NCBI GenBank assembly: GCA_000969725.1
Contig: JXSR01S016096.1
Source of the DNA: Ophiothrix spiculata
Taxonomy: Eukaryota > Echinodermata > Ophiuroidea > Amphilepidida > Ophiotrichidae
Strand: one strand, 5' to 3'
Length of the DNA: 29,743 nucleotides
In this document: in pieces, positions 9,958 through 20,544 of the stretch
Layout of the letters: the number at the start of each line of letters is the position of its first letter
Position numbering within the stretch: the first letter of the stretch is position 1
Program-made: the position numbers and the translations under genes
The notes under the pieces: generated by a model
The model's input: only the letters and a program-made list of their open reading frames with translations
Database searches by the model: none
What the model was told of the DNA's origin: nothing

Positions 9958-10203
9958 TACACTCTTAAAATTATCTTACTCTTGTTGAGTATAAACTTAC
10001 TCAACAGTCACAGCTCATTTTGTTGAGTAAAATCTTAATCAACGTTGGGTAAACTTTGCTCAACGTTGAGTAAGATGTGCTCAACATTGAGTAATATTGA
10101 CTTAACCGAGTAAGATTTTCTCAATGATGAGTAAGATTTTACTCAATAATGAGCTGTGACCTTTTTACTCAACAAAGAGTAAAATAATTTTTATTAGAGT
10201 GTA
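9958..10203. mobile_element. 242-base MITE, CACTCT ends, TA target duplication
   Basis: TA at 9958-9959 and 10202-10203 flanks 9960-10201. The left end CACTCTTAAAATTAT and the complement of the right end CACTCTAATAAAAATTAT continue to TTTGTTGAGTA, giving arms of about 32-36 bases. The interior is built from many copies of GTTGAGTAA and its complement TTACTCAAC in both orientations. There is no coding content. TA duplication fits the Tc1/mariner-like group, but the class is inferred. It shares ends and layout with 21994-22619. Confidence 0.85.
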
Positions 10204-11070
10204 GAGTGGCTGAAAATTATAGACTTGAAAAAATATGTGGAAAGTATAGTATCTTGTATTTTAAACTTTAATAACACTTTGTTATGTGAATTGCAGTTTA
10301 AATAGTTTTGCTACCAACACGACATTTCAAGAATTTATGACATTTCATCGTCTTGCTCGTTAAAAAGGACTAAATGCATATGAAATTAGCGAACATATTT
10401 TGTATTATAATATGAAATTTCATATGATTTTAATGACTAAAGTTAAAATACAATAAACGCACACTGAAATATTTTCCTTTGCAAAATATGTTTCTTAAAA
10501 CGTCAATGCCCTGTTAATAAGTGTTATTGGTGTACCGACAACGTGTCAAGCTGTATAAAGTTACACATTAACGCTTGATCAGAAATATCATATTCGTGCC
10601 ACTTTTATACATGTGGAAGAAACGTTTTATTACTTTACTGAGGACGCTGGGTAGTTATTCTTCATCGCCTATGATCAATTAAAATATAACCAAGAAGAGG
10701 GAAAACAGGGGGCAACGAAGAAATAAAGAAAGAAAATAATGAAAAAACACAGCTTACTAATGTATGAATAGGATCTTGTCTCGCACTGTTGAAGGGTCTT
10801 GTTGTGAATGCTTTATTCCTTGTTAAAGTATAGTTTATCTATATTTGTAATATCTTGTACATACTTGTTTGTACCCAGTTTTTCTACTTGAATCTATTTT
10901 GATCTATCCAAAATTCTACTGCTGTCCAGACTACTTGCTCTGTTTTCAGCTCTAAGACTACTGCTGTAACAAATCACCGTATAGATCCCGGGATACATCT
11001 CAAACGTATGGATAACGTACAGACGTTTCACATACTGAACGAGTGCCAAAAGGACCACCACCGTATGAAT
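10204..11070. other. Nothing recognised
   Basis: No repeat copy, inverted arm, RNA-like fold or coding frame supported on either strand in this AT-rich stretch. Confidence 0.5.
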
Positions 11071-11198
11071 AAAGAATTAACGTATACAGGTTGTAACAGA
11101 AAAAATTATACATTGTTATATACGCTGAAAGAATAAAGTTACACTTTAAATCACGTTGTCATTTATTAATATCAAAAGCCAACTTCTTTAGCTACAAA

Positions 11199-11446
11199 AT
11201 GCACTTTGTTTCATCCAAATTGATGGTCTATAAGCAGAGTTATGGCAATTATACTGACTCTACCTTCAAACCACCTGGGCCAGTTCATCCGATTCATTTA
11301 CCGGTAGCAAAATAATGGCACATAATGCCATAAATCAGCCATACGATGTTCAACAGGATTACGAGGGTGATTCTAGTGTTCCATCTAACAAAGGCAATAT
11401 AGGAGCTCTTAATGATGACCTTGCCCGTAGACTGTTGTATTCTTAA
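11199..11446 (+). pseudogene. Coding-like remnant, two overlapping short frames
   Basis: One frame (11199-11315, 38 codons) starts MHFVSSKLMVYKQSY and contains STFKPPGPVHPIHLP. A second (11315-11446, 43 codons) starts MAHNAINQPYDVQQDYEG and ends LNDDLARRLLYS. They overlap at TAATG. The composition, rich in D, N, P, S and Q, and the local rise in G+C look more like protein than the AT-rich chance frames elsewhere. A further frame near 11480-11540 reads RDILVGETTYHLNDR. Together these suggest a frameshifted old gene or transposon protein, which I do not recognise. Confidence 0.22.
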
Positions 11447-11546
11447 TGTTGGACAGGACGCCAGAATAATTTTTAAAGAGATATCCTAGTTGGTGAGACA
11501 ACATATCATCTAAATGACAGAGTCAGCACACAAGCATTTTAAGACT

Positions 11547-12099
11547 ACCCAGATTTAAATATAGGTCAAAGGAGACACTATTATTTCTGAACTTACTTCT
11601 TTAAATATCAAGTTTTATCAATTGAGCTAGGAAAATTAATTTTAATTTCCATATTTTACTTTGAATATGAAACTGTGTAAAAAAACTGCAAAAAGAATAT
11701 TGCAATCAACTCTTTGCTTTCCTGTTTCCACCAAAGATATCGAGTCTTTGATGCAACTGTTTATGCTTACTCTGGAACACGAGCAATATTTTAACCTCTT
11801 AAAGCATAACTTTTATCTGAAATATCATACAATTATTTATGAATTATTCTTATCATATCTAAAATAAAAACATAAAGTTTGCCTTTTGTTAATTTTATCT
11901 CACTGCATTGTTAATCTTCACCGAATCATTAAAAACTATTTACGCTGGAAAATGGTGAAATCGGCCCAAGTAGATTTTACCGGTCTTTACTTAAATGGTC
12001 GTAACTTTTTAACCTGACCATTAAATGAGATCACTTAAGCTGCTTCTGGTAGCCAATTAAATAGCCTTTCAAATAAAGGAAAGTTTGTGAATTCCTCAT
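11547..12099. other. Nothing recognised
   Basis: The 68-codon frame at 11661-11867 is rich in L, F, K and Y, as expected from AT-rich chance sequence. No repeat partner in the window. Confidence 0.5.
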
Positions 12100-12315
12100 G
12101 ATATCGCTAACAAGAATGTATATTTTTTTCTGTTACAAGCTGTACTTAACGAACACACCGTATAGACAACGTATTGAACGTACTTCTAACGAACACATGA
12201 CGAACAACGATGTATAAACCCAAACAATAGTGGGATAAAGTATGCATAGCATTCGTTTGTCTCTATTCGATGATGTAGGACAGAGGTTCAAAACTGTGAG
12301 TGCAGTAATCACTTT

Positions 12316-12914
12316 TTAAGGGGTTTTCTCTGAGATGCAGTTGCTTACGACTGCGGGATAACGATTTTTTTCATAAATAGTAAGAAATCAAAAAAATGTT
12401 TGCATCCGTTTTGCGTGCTCAAATTTCAATGCACAGTTAACGCATGCTTTAATAACGCGTTTGGTTAATCACGCGCCGCCTAGCTGCGTAATATATACGC
12501 GGGAAATATGCAGACGCAGATGTACCTTCAAAGTAATCAAATTTTATCAAAAAAATGCCAGTTTTGGTAGTTTTTCCTGAAAACTAACACGGTGACCATA
12601 TTTTTTTATTTCAGTATTTTGAAGAGCACAAAAAGTGCTTTAACATATGTAAAAATTAAAAAAATAAATGGAGGATTTACTATTTTACAAGCACATAATG
12701 ATCGACATTTTGGAGTTTTCCCTATACTTTGTATGGTTAATCGGGTGATTTTTTGGGAAAAATAAGTACTTTTTGAAATGCCTGTATCTCAAAAACGAGC
12801 ACGGTGACCTATATTTTTTTATTTTAGAATCGTTATCAGCACAAATAAATCTACCAAATACTAAATTTTAAAGAAAATAAATGGAGTAATTGCATCTCAG
12901 AGAAAACCCTTTAA
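12316..12914. mobile_element. 591-base TTAA element, RGGGTTTTCTCTG ends
   Basis: TTAA at 12316-12319 and 12911-12914 flanks 12320-12910. The ends are inverted for about 25 bases: GGGTTTTCTCTGAGATGCA, then RTTRCT. TTAA plus RGG-type ends again fits Kolobok-like elements. The interior holds an imperfect direct duplication: CACGGTGACCATATTTTTTT with a trailing AAATAAATGGAG-type block occurs at about 12587-12675 and again at 12800-12890. No coding content. Confidence 0.78.
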
Positions 12915-13535
12915 AGTCAATGTTACACGCCCCCGAGAATGACAATAATGCCTAATGATTAGTGGATGAAGATGCAAACTGTATCATTTACCACTGTTAC
13001 CAGGCTGATTCTAATATTGCGCATTGTAATCCTGAAAAGGGCTAACCTAGAAATTGGATATTTTGTTTGAGTTATAACCTCAAAATTGCACATACAAATC
13101 AGTTTAAAGTATACCACAATTAAACATGCTTTTATTGGACTTAATTAAACAATACAAATTATTAAACTACATATTCAGGGGAATTACCTTTCTGTTGCAT
13201 TTTATTAGACATCAATCTATATATTTCTAATATGTTTCTGAAAACAAAACCTTTGATTTACTCAAATAAATAAAACGAAATCGGAGTTACTTTTTTAAAC
13301 AAATATTTCAATATGACAAATGCAGTTTTAAAGAAGCATAAAACAAATGAGAAATATAGACATTTTCGACTATAATGTTTAACGGAGGTTGTACTCCTTC
13401 ATTTGCTGACATGGTGCATCAGACAACTCTTACAATTATGACCTTATACTGCAGAATTAAAAAGATTTTACCAACCTTTACGGATAAGCTTTGAGCTGTA
13501 CTGATAATTTAAAAGTCTGAACAAGTCTAACATAT
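12915..13535. other. Nothing recognised
   Basis: AT-rich, with no repeat partner, inverted arm or supported frame. Confidence 0.5.
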
Positions 13536-13645
13536 CGACTTTTTTCTTTTCATTTACTTCTTTAACTTCATTATTTCTTTCTTTCTTCTCTCATCTTTTA
13601 TCTTTTGTCTTTTTCTTGTATCTTCTTCATTTCCTTCTTTCTTTT
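13536..13645. repeat. Pyrimidine-rich low-complexity tract
   Basis: Mostly TTCT and TTTC words on the plus strand for about 110 bases; the first third is less pure. The 72-codon plus-strand frame at 13616-13834 is explained by this tract and by copy D. Confidence 0.8.
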
Positions 13646-14084
13646 AATCATTTGCCGACAGAACCGATGTGTTTGAATAAAAAAAAAATAATAGCAATGA
13701 GTGTATTATCACGTAAATCGGAACGTTTTTTATTTTGTTCTTCCATGACGATATTGATTCAAGACAAACATATTTCCTTTCAAATTGACTACCACCTTTT
13801 ATTTATGGAAAATTCCGGTGTGAATGACACATAGTTCACGTTTTCTCCTTTTTTCCCCCATCCATTTAAAGTACAAAAAACATGACCGTTCTAAGTGATA
13901 TATTATAAGTGGTATCTGTTATGCTCAATAATTTCTTTCGCCAATATATAGTCATAATATCAGAAAGTATTTATTTCAGTTTTTTATTTATTTACATGAA
14001 CTCTAATTAATTGCATGGAACTGACAAAAATGAAATAAAACAGATAAAAAGCACGACAATTTAACAGGTAAGCAAATAGATGTC

Positions 14085-14165
14085 TCTGGGATCATCCTAC
14101 ACTTTACTTCAATTTGCAATATGAAATTGACTTTTTTACCCAACAGATGTCTTTTTATCAAAATA
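14085..14165 (-). repeat. Inverted partial X module
   Basis: TACTTCAATTTGC..ATGAA..TTGACTTTT..CCAACAG here is the complement of the right half of the X module (compare 150-220). It is the only X-related copy in reverse orientation and lies about 300 bases from the direct X at 14415, so the pair could fold. Confidence 0.6.
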
Positions 14166-14408
14166 TACCTTAATGTAAATAATGATGAACAAAATGCTGC
14201 TTGGTGAATACATTCAAAGACTTAATCGAGCCTTTCAGGTAATACATTATTACCAAGACCAATCTCAACTAAGCACAGACGACAAATTATGCTGTCGCAC
14301 TTCGATAATCATTAATTTTCCACTAATAATATAATAAATTCATAGCGAACAGTGTTTTATATTTTGATTTTTTCCGATTGATTGAAAAAAATGAATTATT
14401 CTTTTGTT

Positions 14409-14459
14409 TTATTTCTCAGAATGCAGAATGGATGTCACTTTGAGTACCTCATACATCAT
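14409..14459 (-). pseudogene. Terminal exon-like remnant in copy D
   Basis: Minus strand: GCTTTACAG acceptor-like site, then 16 codons MMYEVLKVTSILHSEK and TAA. It is the best preserved of the X-module remnants. Read with the donor at 15325-15330 upstream on the same strand, it would close a frame in phase 0 across an intron of 871 bases. No family recognised. Confidence 0.38.
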
Positions 14460-15324
14460 CTGTAAAGCTTTGGATTTTTTTCATCCAAAACATTCACTCA
14501 CTGTCTATCACACGTCTTCATTTTTCGTCTCCTTCTCATCTTCTGAATCATATTTCGTAAACATTATTGAGGACACCTGTTGGTGCAAAAAATCTATATC
14601 ATACAGCAAATGGAAGAAAAATGTAGGACGATGTCAGAAAAGGGGAAAAATTCTGAAATGTAGGTCAATTACATTTACAATAATATTGGAATAGTCGTTT
14701 TTATAACTGTGTTGTTTAAGATTTAGAATTAACGCTCGTATGATGCCAAAAACAATAAAATTATTTACTTAGTTCTTCCTAATATAGTTCTACTTAGGTA
14801 TCTGGTCGAGTGCAATGGAAAAAAAAATGCATTTTTGCCGATGAATAAAAAATAATAAACGCCTGTTAGCCAATCAAATTCATTATAACAAGAATATTTA
14901 TATGAGTTATATAATAATATTCTATTTAAATTCATTCTGATTGATTGCATGAAATCCTCAAATAACCGTAGATATACTATATTATATGAGATCATACGAT
15001 ATATTTTAAAATGACAAAAGTGTGTCTAACTGGAATCAAACGAAAGAACGTTAATCGGAGTAACTAAGTGAGCATTTTCGGATGTTTATTTTAGAGCATT
15101 GATTGCAACTCTCTTTGACAGTGCCGGCTCACGTCATACTGAAACATTCGACTCCAAAGTGTCAATTGTAATATTAGGTCTCTAACATTTCTGATGCTCG
15201 AGTTTCATTCAAGCACAATAGCGCACTAAAAGCATGACTTCGATGGCCTCCATGTTTATCACATGGTCGTTTTTACACATAAACATCTTGAACATGGTTG
15301 TAATTACAGTAGGAAACATTGTTT

Positions 15325-15425
15325 ACTTACCGATATAATGTTTCCTAAATGCTGCGCAATTTCCACTGAATTGGAAAGCACATGCTTCTTAGTGGCACTT
15401 GTTTAACGTCATCCCAGGACATCAT
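15325..15425 (-). pseudogene. Exon-like remnant with GTAAGT donor, copy D
   Basis: On the minus strand, ATGATGTCCTGGGATGAC begins a frame MMSWDDVKQVPLRSMCFP that, after a one-base deletion relative to copy G, continues as HLGNIIS up to a consensus GTAAGT donor (15325-15330). Copy G keeps the longer open version. DDVKQVPL is shared by D and G, and EDVKQVPL is found in F. An acceptor upstream is not obvious, so it may be a first exon or the match may be partial. Function unknown. Confidence 0.33.
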
Positions 15426-15529
15426 CAAAATGGCATGGTGGTGTAATATGTGATATCTGTGTCTAGAACTAGTAGGTCGACTAAAGTAAGTTGACTAAGG
15501 TGTGTGTTGATTAAATGTAAGAATAAAAG

Positions 15530-15621
15530 AACCCCGGGGGGGTACTTACATTGACGGAAGGTACGGGTATGTGCCGCCCTCGAGACCCCCTTTTCAAGCC
15601 TCCTCTTCCGCTCCCCAAGAT
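15530..15621 (+). repeat. GC-rich repeat fragment at the gap edge
   Basis: CCCCGGGGGGGTACTTACAT, then GTACGGGTATGTGCCGCCC, differs sharply in composition from the AT-rich surroundings. Similar G-run-plus-TATGTGCCGCC sequence is, from memory, a dispersed repeat in several marine invertebrate genomes. The gap that follows may be a collapsed repeat of this family. Confidence 0.4.
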
Positions 15622-15936
15622 NNNNNNNNNNNNNNNNNNNNNNNNNNNNNNNNNNNNNNNNNNNNNNNNNNNNNNNNNNNNNNNNNNNNNNNNNNNNNNN
15701 NNNNNNNNNNNNNNNNNNNNNNNNNNNNNNNNNNNNNNNNNNNNNNNNNNNNNNNNNNNNNNNNNNNNNNNNNNNNNNNNNNNNNNNNNNNNNNNNNNNN
15801 NNNNNNNNNNNNNNNNNNNNNNNNNNNNNNNNNNNNNNNNNNNNNNNNNNNNNNNNNNNNNNNNNNNNNNNNNNNNNNNNNNNNNNNNNNNNNNNNNNNN
15901 NNNNNNNNNNNNNNNNNNNNNNNNNNNNNNNNNNNN
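15622..15936. other. Assembly gap, 315 N
   Basis: Unknown bases. The frames spanning it (from 15551 and 15571) are artefacts. Sequence on either side need not be adjacent in the genome. Confidence 0.98.
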
Positions 15937-16479
15937 AGCTAACTATCGTCTAACTAGAAGGGGTCCCTATTTCACGAACATCACACATTTCAAAAAGTTG
16001 CTTGAGTAAATTCCTTAAAATATTTTATCTACTAATTCTTTTCAGTAATTACTAGACCTTTTCAAAATTGACCCAATGTAGCCCTTGTACAGTTGTAACA
16101 AGTTCCATCCCATTTCCGGTCATCCTTGTTCACCATATCAACATCAGCTACTTGTTGATTGTTAATAATTGATAATCATCAGAAAATTCATTCTTGCCAA
16201 AGTACACACGTATAGCCTGATATTTGTATCCCGTTATATCTAAATGTACCTTATTTTGGTCTTATCTGAAAGATTGAATTTTACGCTTTAAAATAACATA
16301 TTGCTTTTGGTTATTGGATGTTCGGTTGCAAAGTTACATCCAAATTGCTAAAAGACATTCAGAAAACTACAGTTCTGAGAAAATAGAGTTTAAAGTTTCT
16401 GTACTGGTAAAACTTGAAAAATGAACATGTTTTTATCTCGGTTTAAAAACATTTTTCTTATTGATTTTTTGGATTTTTT
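15937..16479. other. Nothing recognised
   Basis: No repeat partner or coding frame seen until the R2 copy begins at about 16480. Confidence 0.5.
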
Positions 16480-16950
16480 TTGTTGAAAATCATTATCTGC
16501 GGAAACTTGAAGGATAATGGACTCACACGTATAGAGTAACGAAAGTAAAGCAATTGACCACGCTTGCAAAACAGGCATTGAAGAATTCGTGTTATAACCC
16601 ACGTCTTCCTAAAGGGGGTTACGACCCCCACTAAGGTGGAGTTAAGGTAGGCCGTGGAAGTCCCAGGATAGTGGGGGTGGTGATAGTTGCCACCTCGAAC
16701 AATTTTAAATCGCCATTGTGAAAAATATTTGCATGATATAAACTTGAAACTTACAGGACATGTTAGAATTGTCGTTTCCTTTATTTATTAGCAAACAACC
16801 TGACGAAATGTTGACATGTAAGACATTTATAACGATTTTTTCTAAAAAAAGGTAAACATTTTTGCCAAAAATCAAAATTTTTGGTCAAGAAATACTTCGT
16901 GACGTCATAATTACGTAACACCTATTTTCATGATCTTGGATTCAATTGAA
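16480..16950 (+). repeat. R2 repeat, copy 2
   Basis: Matches R2 copy 3 closely from AATCATTATCTGCGG (16489) onward, including a long block ending GCAATTGACCACGCTTGC and the CRE block. It lacks the hairpin element of copy 1 and the SINE-like insert and large microsatellite of copy 3, so it is the least interrupted copy. Its AGTGGGGGTGGTG (16672) is the short state of the microsatellite in copy 3. Confidence 0.78.
16900..16919. promoter_or_regulatory. CRE + TTACGTAA composite site, R2 copy 2
   Basis: Identical 20-base block to 3468-3487 and 25559-25578. Flanking bases in the repeat differ, which makes the exact match stand out. Confidence 0.45.
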
Positions 16951-17879
16951 AGAGTAATTTACTGGAGCAGACAATTGATTTGATGGTCTCCACACCACGA
17001 AATAGCTTCCCGTTGACTTACTGTGCAAAATGGCTTCCTAAAAACACTCGTAAACTCAATAATAAAGCAACTAGTTGCTTCAACACTACCTTTTCTCAAT
17101 TGATTATGATCCCTTCTAACACAAAGTGATGATAAAAGTACACCATCAAGGCAAAGTTTCAAGATACTGGACGCTGAAATAATAACGCCCCCTATCACTG
17201 AGAGCCGAATTTTGTATTACCAGAATCAGACGCATTTTAAGGAAAGCCCTTTGAATTTTTCCAAAGTAATCTGGAGATTAAAAATGGCATCAGAGTATCT
17301 TTAAATAAACTCTTTAATTAGAACAAAATATTGACCAAACATATTGCCCTTTCATACGTTTTTAGGATCTCATTTAGGAGAGGGCAGTCAATTTTGCCGA
17401 TTATAGAAATGCCGGATTGCGAGCGCTAGTTATTTAGTGTAGTGCACTCTGATATGTAACTCGACATATTTGGAACAGTTTTGAAATTTGACCCAAAATT
17501 CACTCAAGCGAGACGACTGCTTAATATTTAAAAAAACAATTGCCAAATATGTTTCAAAATATTTTCTACCGGTTACCTCTAAACCACCAATAACTCTTTT
17601 TTTCAAAATGTGACTTAAGAACTTTTTTATTCTACACGCTATATATTACTCCATTGTATCCTCGGACCCTGATCAGTTCCCTTTATTGAAGTTATTTCGA
17701 ACAAGATAAGTTGTGAAACTTACCCCGATGGTGTACGAATCAATCAAATGACCAAAATAAAATTAAAGATTGGTGATTGTCAAATGAAATCCTTAATGCC
17801 TATGCCGAATTATTACACCACAATTACAGTCACATTGCAGACAGGTCCTATGTAAGGGATACTTAAAAGTGTTCAGGTC
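16951..17879. other. Mostly unassigned; possible relic of a TTAA element end
   Basis: Near 17500, TCAAGCGAGACGACTGCTTAA on the plus strand resembles the terminal block of the 2.2-kb element in reverse orientation, next to a TTAA, but too little matches to call it. The minus-strand frame at 16959-17198 has no recognised motif and no partner in the window. Confidence 0.35.
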
Positions 17880-18440
17880 CATCTGCGTGGAATTATATAA
17901 AAAGAACATTAATCGGAGTAGGTAAATAATTTCTGATATTTATTTTGAAGCATGGTATGCAACGCTCTTTGATTTTCATTTTGCGTTTCACGTCTTACTA
18001 ACATATCCCATTCGATCCCATAGAATCACTTGTAGCATATTACGAACCTAATTGCAATTACAGGAATAAATAGGCAGAGAAATGTGAGACTCATATGGAT
18101 ACCTTAAATTAGTAAAGTATGTACTGACTTAGATTAAAAAGAAATAAAAAAAGAAGAAATAGAAAAGCACATTAGACGTTGCTCGCTCTTTGATTCTTAA
18201 GTGCCGACTCACAACGTATCCATCCATTTAAACAAAAGTGTCACTTGAATGTTAGCACTCTTTCGAAATATTGATGCTCGAGTTTCAATTACATAGTTGT
18301 TTCAATTAATTTTCCTCTTGAATGTGGGATCTCAAAGGCAAATGTGTTTACTTTGCACAGTGTAGTTTCCTAGTGCTTTCCATGTCCCTGCAAGGGTATT
18401 ATTACAAAGTGGCACTTGTTTGACATCCTCGCAAGTCATC
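17880..18440 (+). repeat. Duplicated segment, copy F (Z region, degenerate)
   Basis: AACATTAATCGGAGTA (17908) starts a match to 15050 and 29345. A second Z-like start near 18175 (CTCTTTGATTCTTAAGTGCCG) suggests an internal duplication or insertion of about 250 bases. The exon-like stretch on the minus strand (about 18345-18440) keeps EDVKQVPL, but the GTAAGT donor is destroyed. Confidence 0.6.
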
Positions 18441-19278
18441 GATCGTGAATTTTAATTCTTACACGTTGAAAAAATGTAAGCCTAACTTGAACCTGTTAAA
18501 TGTCGAATTGTTGGAAATGTTTGCTAAAGCAAAATACGAAATGCGCTATGTAGATTTATGAAGACTGTCTACTTAACACTTTTAATATACTAAATGGATA
18601 AAAAATATATAATTGAAAACTTTACTACTTTATTATGGCTTATTTAAAATCTGAACGTAAATATTCATCTCATGACATGGATAAACAAGCAATGTGATTT
18701 CTATTTTCTGCTTTAACTTGACATATCTAATTTACATGTGTTTAGGACACTTAAGACTATAAAAATCAATTCAATATTCAAATGTAATCTATTTGTACAA
18801 CATTACACGGATTCCAATTTCTTTGTTCAACAGCTCATCGTATCTCCTTATACAGGAGCGAAACCGTTGTTGATTTGTGATGAACCTACAATTGACATTC
18901 AAATTAGCGCCTCTCGCACGGCACATTATTCACATAACTAAACATACGCCGGCGCACTGTTCATCGTGCGTCGCGCAATGCAGGTTTTCGTTTTGCTTTG
19001 GATGTGTTTATTGCATACGTTATACTGACCCTGAAATATGAAAGTCATCCAACGTATTAATTTTGATATATTGATGGAAAAGTAACATAATGTCTTTTCA
19101 AATTTGGGAACAACACACAGTGTGTCTATGGAGTTCTGCATGGCACTTTTCTCGTTTTCATCTTTGCACCTATTTCATATATTGGACAAAATCGGGCCCT
19201 CCTCGTTGTTTGATTCGCAAAGTGACCCCTAATAAATATGATGGTGTATACCCTCATTCATCTGGGTTGATATAAGTT
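18441..19278. other. Nothing recognised
   Basis: AT-rich, with a small CpG-richer patch near 18905-18985. Open frames here (18738-18941 plus, 18938-19141 minus, 19090-19275 plus) have no supporting motif. Confidence 0.45.
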
Positions 19279-19622
19279 CAAGAATATAATTATGTCAAGA
19301 CAACCAGAAAATTTACTTACTCGGAGCAAACCGACGTTGCGGACGAAACCATCGTCCTTCAGCTGGGTTGTGATGTAGACTTCGAGACTAGTTGGAAGTG
19401 ACTACACGTGGTGGAGGGCTGAGAGTGAACCTATCGCACGCCTGGGACAGAACCATAAAATCTCTTCCTCGCAAAATGACGTCATCTATAACATCTGATG
19501 ACGTCACTTCCAACTAGTCTCGAAGACTACATCATAACCCGGCTGAAGGACGAGGGTTTCCTCCGCAACGTCGGTTTGCTCCAAGTAAGTAAATTTTATG
19601 TTTGACTCAGTTATATTCTTGT
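19279..19622. mobile_element. Long hairpin (fold-back) element
   Basis: Arms 19279-19402 and 19503-19622 are inverted copies. The inner 92 bases, from ATTTACTTAC through GGAGCAAACCGACGTTGCGG to GACTAGTTGGAAGTGAC, match at about nine of every ten positions, and the outer part (CAAGAATATAA) is weaker. The 100-base middle is GC-richer. No clear target duplication. Each outer edge holds AAGTAAGT or its complement, which resembles a splice donor. No coding content is supported. Confidence 0.82.
19477..19506. promoter_or_regulatory. Pair of CRE palindromes in the hairpin element
   Basis: TGACGTCA at 19477-19484 and again at 19499-19506, start to start 22 bases, or two helical turns. The second straddles the inner edge of the right arm; the left arm lacks it. 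Role is inference. Confidence 0.35.
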
Positions 19623-19877
19623 TTTCAAGCTTTCAATTTTGTTGCATCAAAATTGACCAAAGGGTTGACAAACTGGAGCGATTCGAAGATTTTGATCTGG
19701 TATTTACACCTCAAGAATATCTTCCGATTGCAATGCAACTTAGAATGAAAGTGTCTTTTATTATATACTTTTATACTATTCAAAAATAAAAATAAAAAAG
19801 TTATGGTATAAAGGACCTAATTTTTCTAGTTTTATATTTTTCAACCCCCTTTTAAAACTTATTTTGCCCACCCCCTT

Positions 19878-20126
19878 TCAATTCACGGCATAAAAGCCCA
19901 GACTTATAAAGTCACAGACAATTGACCTCATGTCGGAACAATTGATAACTCTTGGTGTTTGTGTACAAGTATACGCCGGGGAAGTAGAGCCGTCACATTT
20001 ATGATAATTAGCCCAACATGTGTGATCTGGTTCCAAACAACTGATCATATCGTGAGTGGTTCCACCAGAGCCCTGTCTCTCTCGCGTTTTAGCTGAAGCC
20101 ATTTTTTGACCATATTTGGTAGTCAT
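19878..20126 (-). CDS. Possible exon or pseudogene, 82 codons, unidentified
   Basis: The minus-strand frame starts MTTKYGQKMASAKTRERQGS and contains ISCLEPDHTCWANYHKCDGS, with cysteines and tryptophan at a density unusual for chance AT-rich frames. It has no signal peptide or membrane segment. A related word in reverse orientation occurs at about 20893-20950 (CLEPKHTCWVIY), so the middle belongs to a repeated sequence. It could be an exon of a gene, a relic domain in mobile DNA, or chance. No family recognised. Confidence 0.2.
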   Translation of the reverse strand: MTTKYGQKMASAKTRERQGSGGTTHDMISCLEPDHTCWANYHKCDGSTSPAYTCTQTPRVINCSDMRSIVCDFISLGFYAVN

Positions 20127-20358
20127 TAAGGTAACATACGCGGGGTCTTTAGTTATTAAGGTAACATGCTGTCAATCAAATCTGCAACCATGCGTAGAAC
20201 CTTGTGCAGAGGAATCCCCGTGTTTGTTGCGCTGATGACACAATAACCAGAATGTTAAGTTCGCGTTCTCGTTAACTGGTTGCGTACGAATTCAAACTTG
20301 TAATTTAGGGTTTGATTGCCCTGATGTGACTTGAAATCTTAAGCTTAATCAGCGCAGA

Positions 20359-20544
20359 TCAGCCGATGTCAAATTGAAATTTCACTCTTTGTGTTGGTGA
20401 GCTTTTAGTACCATCATCCAAAAGTTGTTCAAAATTAGTGTATCTAATGATGTATGGATCTGGTTCTATATATTTTTCACTTTTATTGCACTGAAATTCA
20501 AGAGAATTTTCGGAAAATTTTGTTGACAAAATCGTGCATACCAA
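20359..20544 (-). CDS. Possible exon, 61 codons, unidentified
   Basis: The minus-strand frame contains KYIEPDPYIIRYTNFEQLLD and ends in RVKFQFDIG. Its D/E/K/S/T content is more protein-like than neighbouring frames. It lies upstream, on the same strand, of the 19878-20126 frame, but no splice signals linking them could be fixed. Low confidence. Confidence 0.13.
   Translation of the reverse strand: MVCTILSTKFSENSLEFQCNKSEKYIEPDPYIIRYTNFEQLLDDGTKSSPTQRVKFQFDIG

Larger units (their letters stand above)
11075..12160. other. Possible degenerate inverted-repeat element
   Basis: About 50 bases around 11083-11130 (with CAGGTTGTAACAGAAAAAA and TATACATTGTT) are the near-complement of 12100-12146. If these are the arms of one element it is about 1.1 kb and contains the coding-like stretch at 11199-11446. 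Outer boundaries and a target duplication could not be fixed, so this may be two unrelated inverted fragments. Confidence 0.35.
13740..15500 (+). repeat. Duplicated segment, copy D
   Basis: 13740-13835 resembles 8214-8310 (copy C) and the corresponding part of B, including AATTCCGGTGTGAATGACAC. Then come the inverted partial X (about 14085-14165), a direct X (14415-14700), a Y part (14700-15090) matching 28757-29340, and the Z module (15090-15330) matching 29380-29620 at high similarity. The exon-like remnant follows. D and E are the closest pair of copies. Confidence 0.8.

Noticed and set aside
15551..16009. Frames spanning the gap
   Set aside because: Almost entirely N; the translation carries no information.
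17360..17523. Third Kolobok-like element in reverse orientation
   Set aside because: Only about 20 bases near a TTAA resemble the terminal block, and no opposite end or interior match was found.
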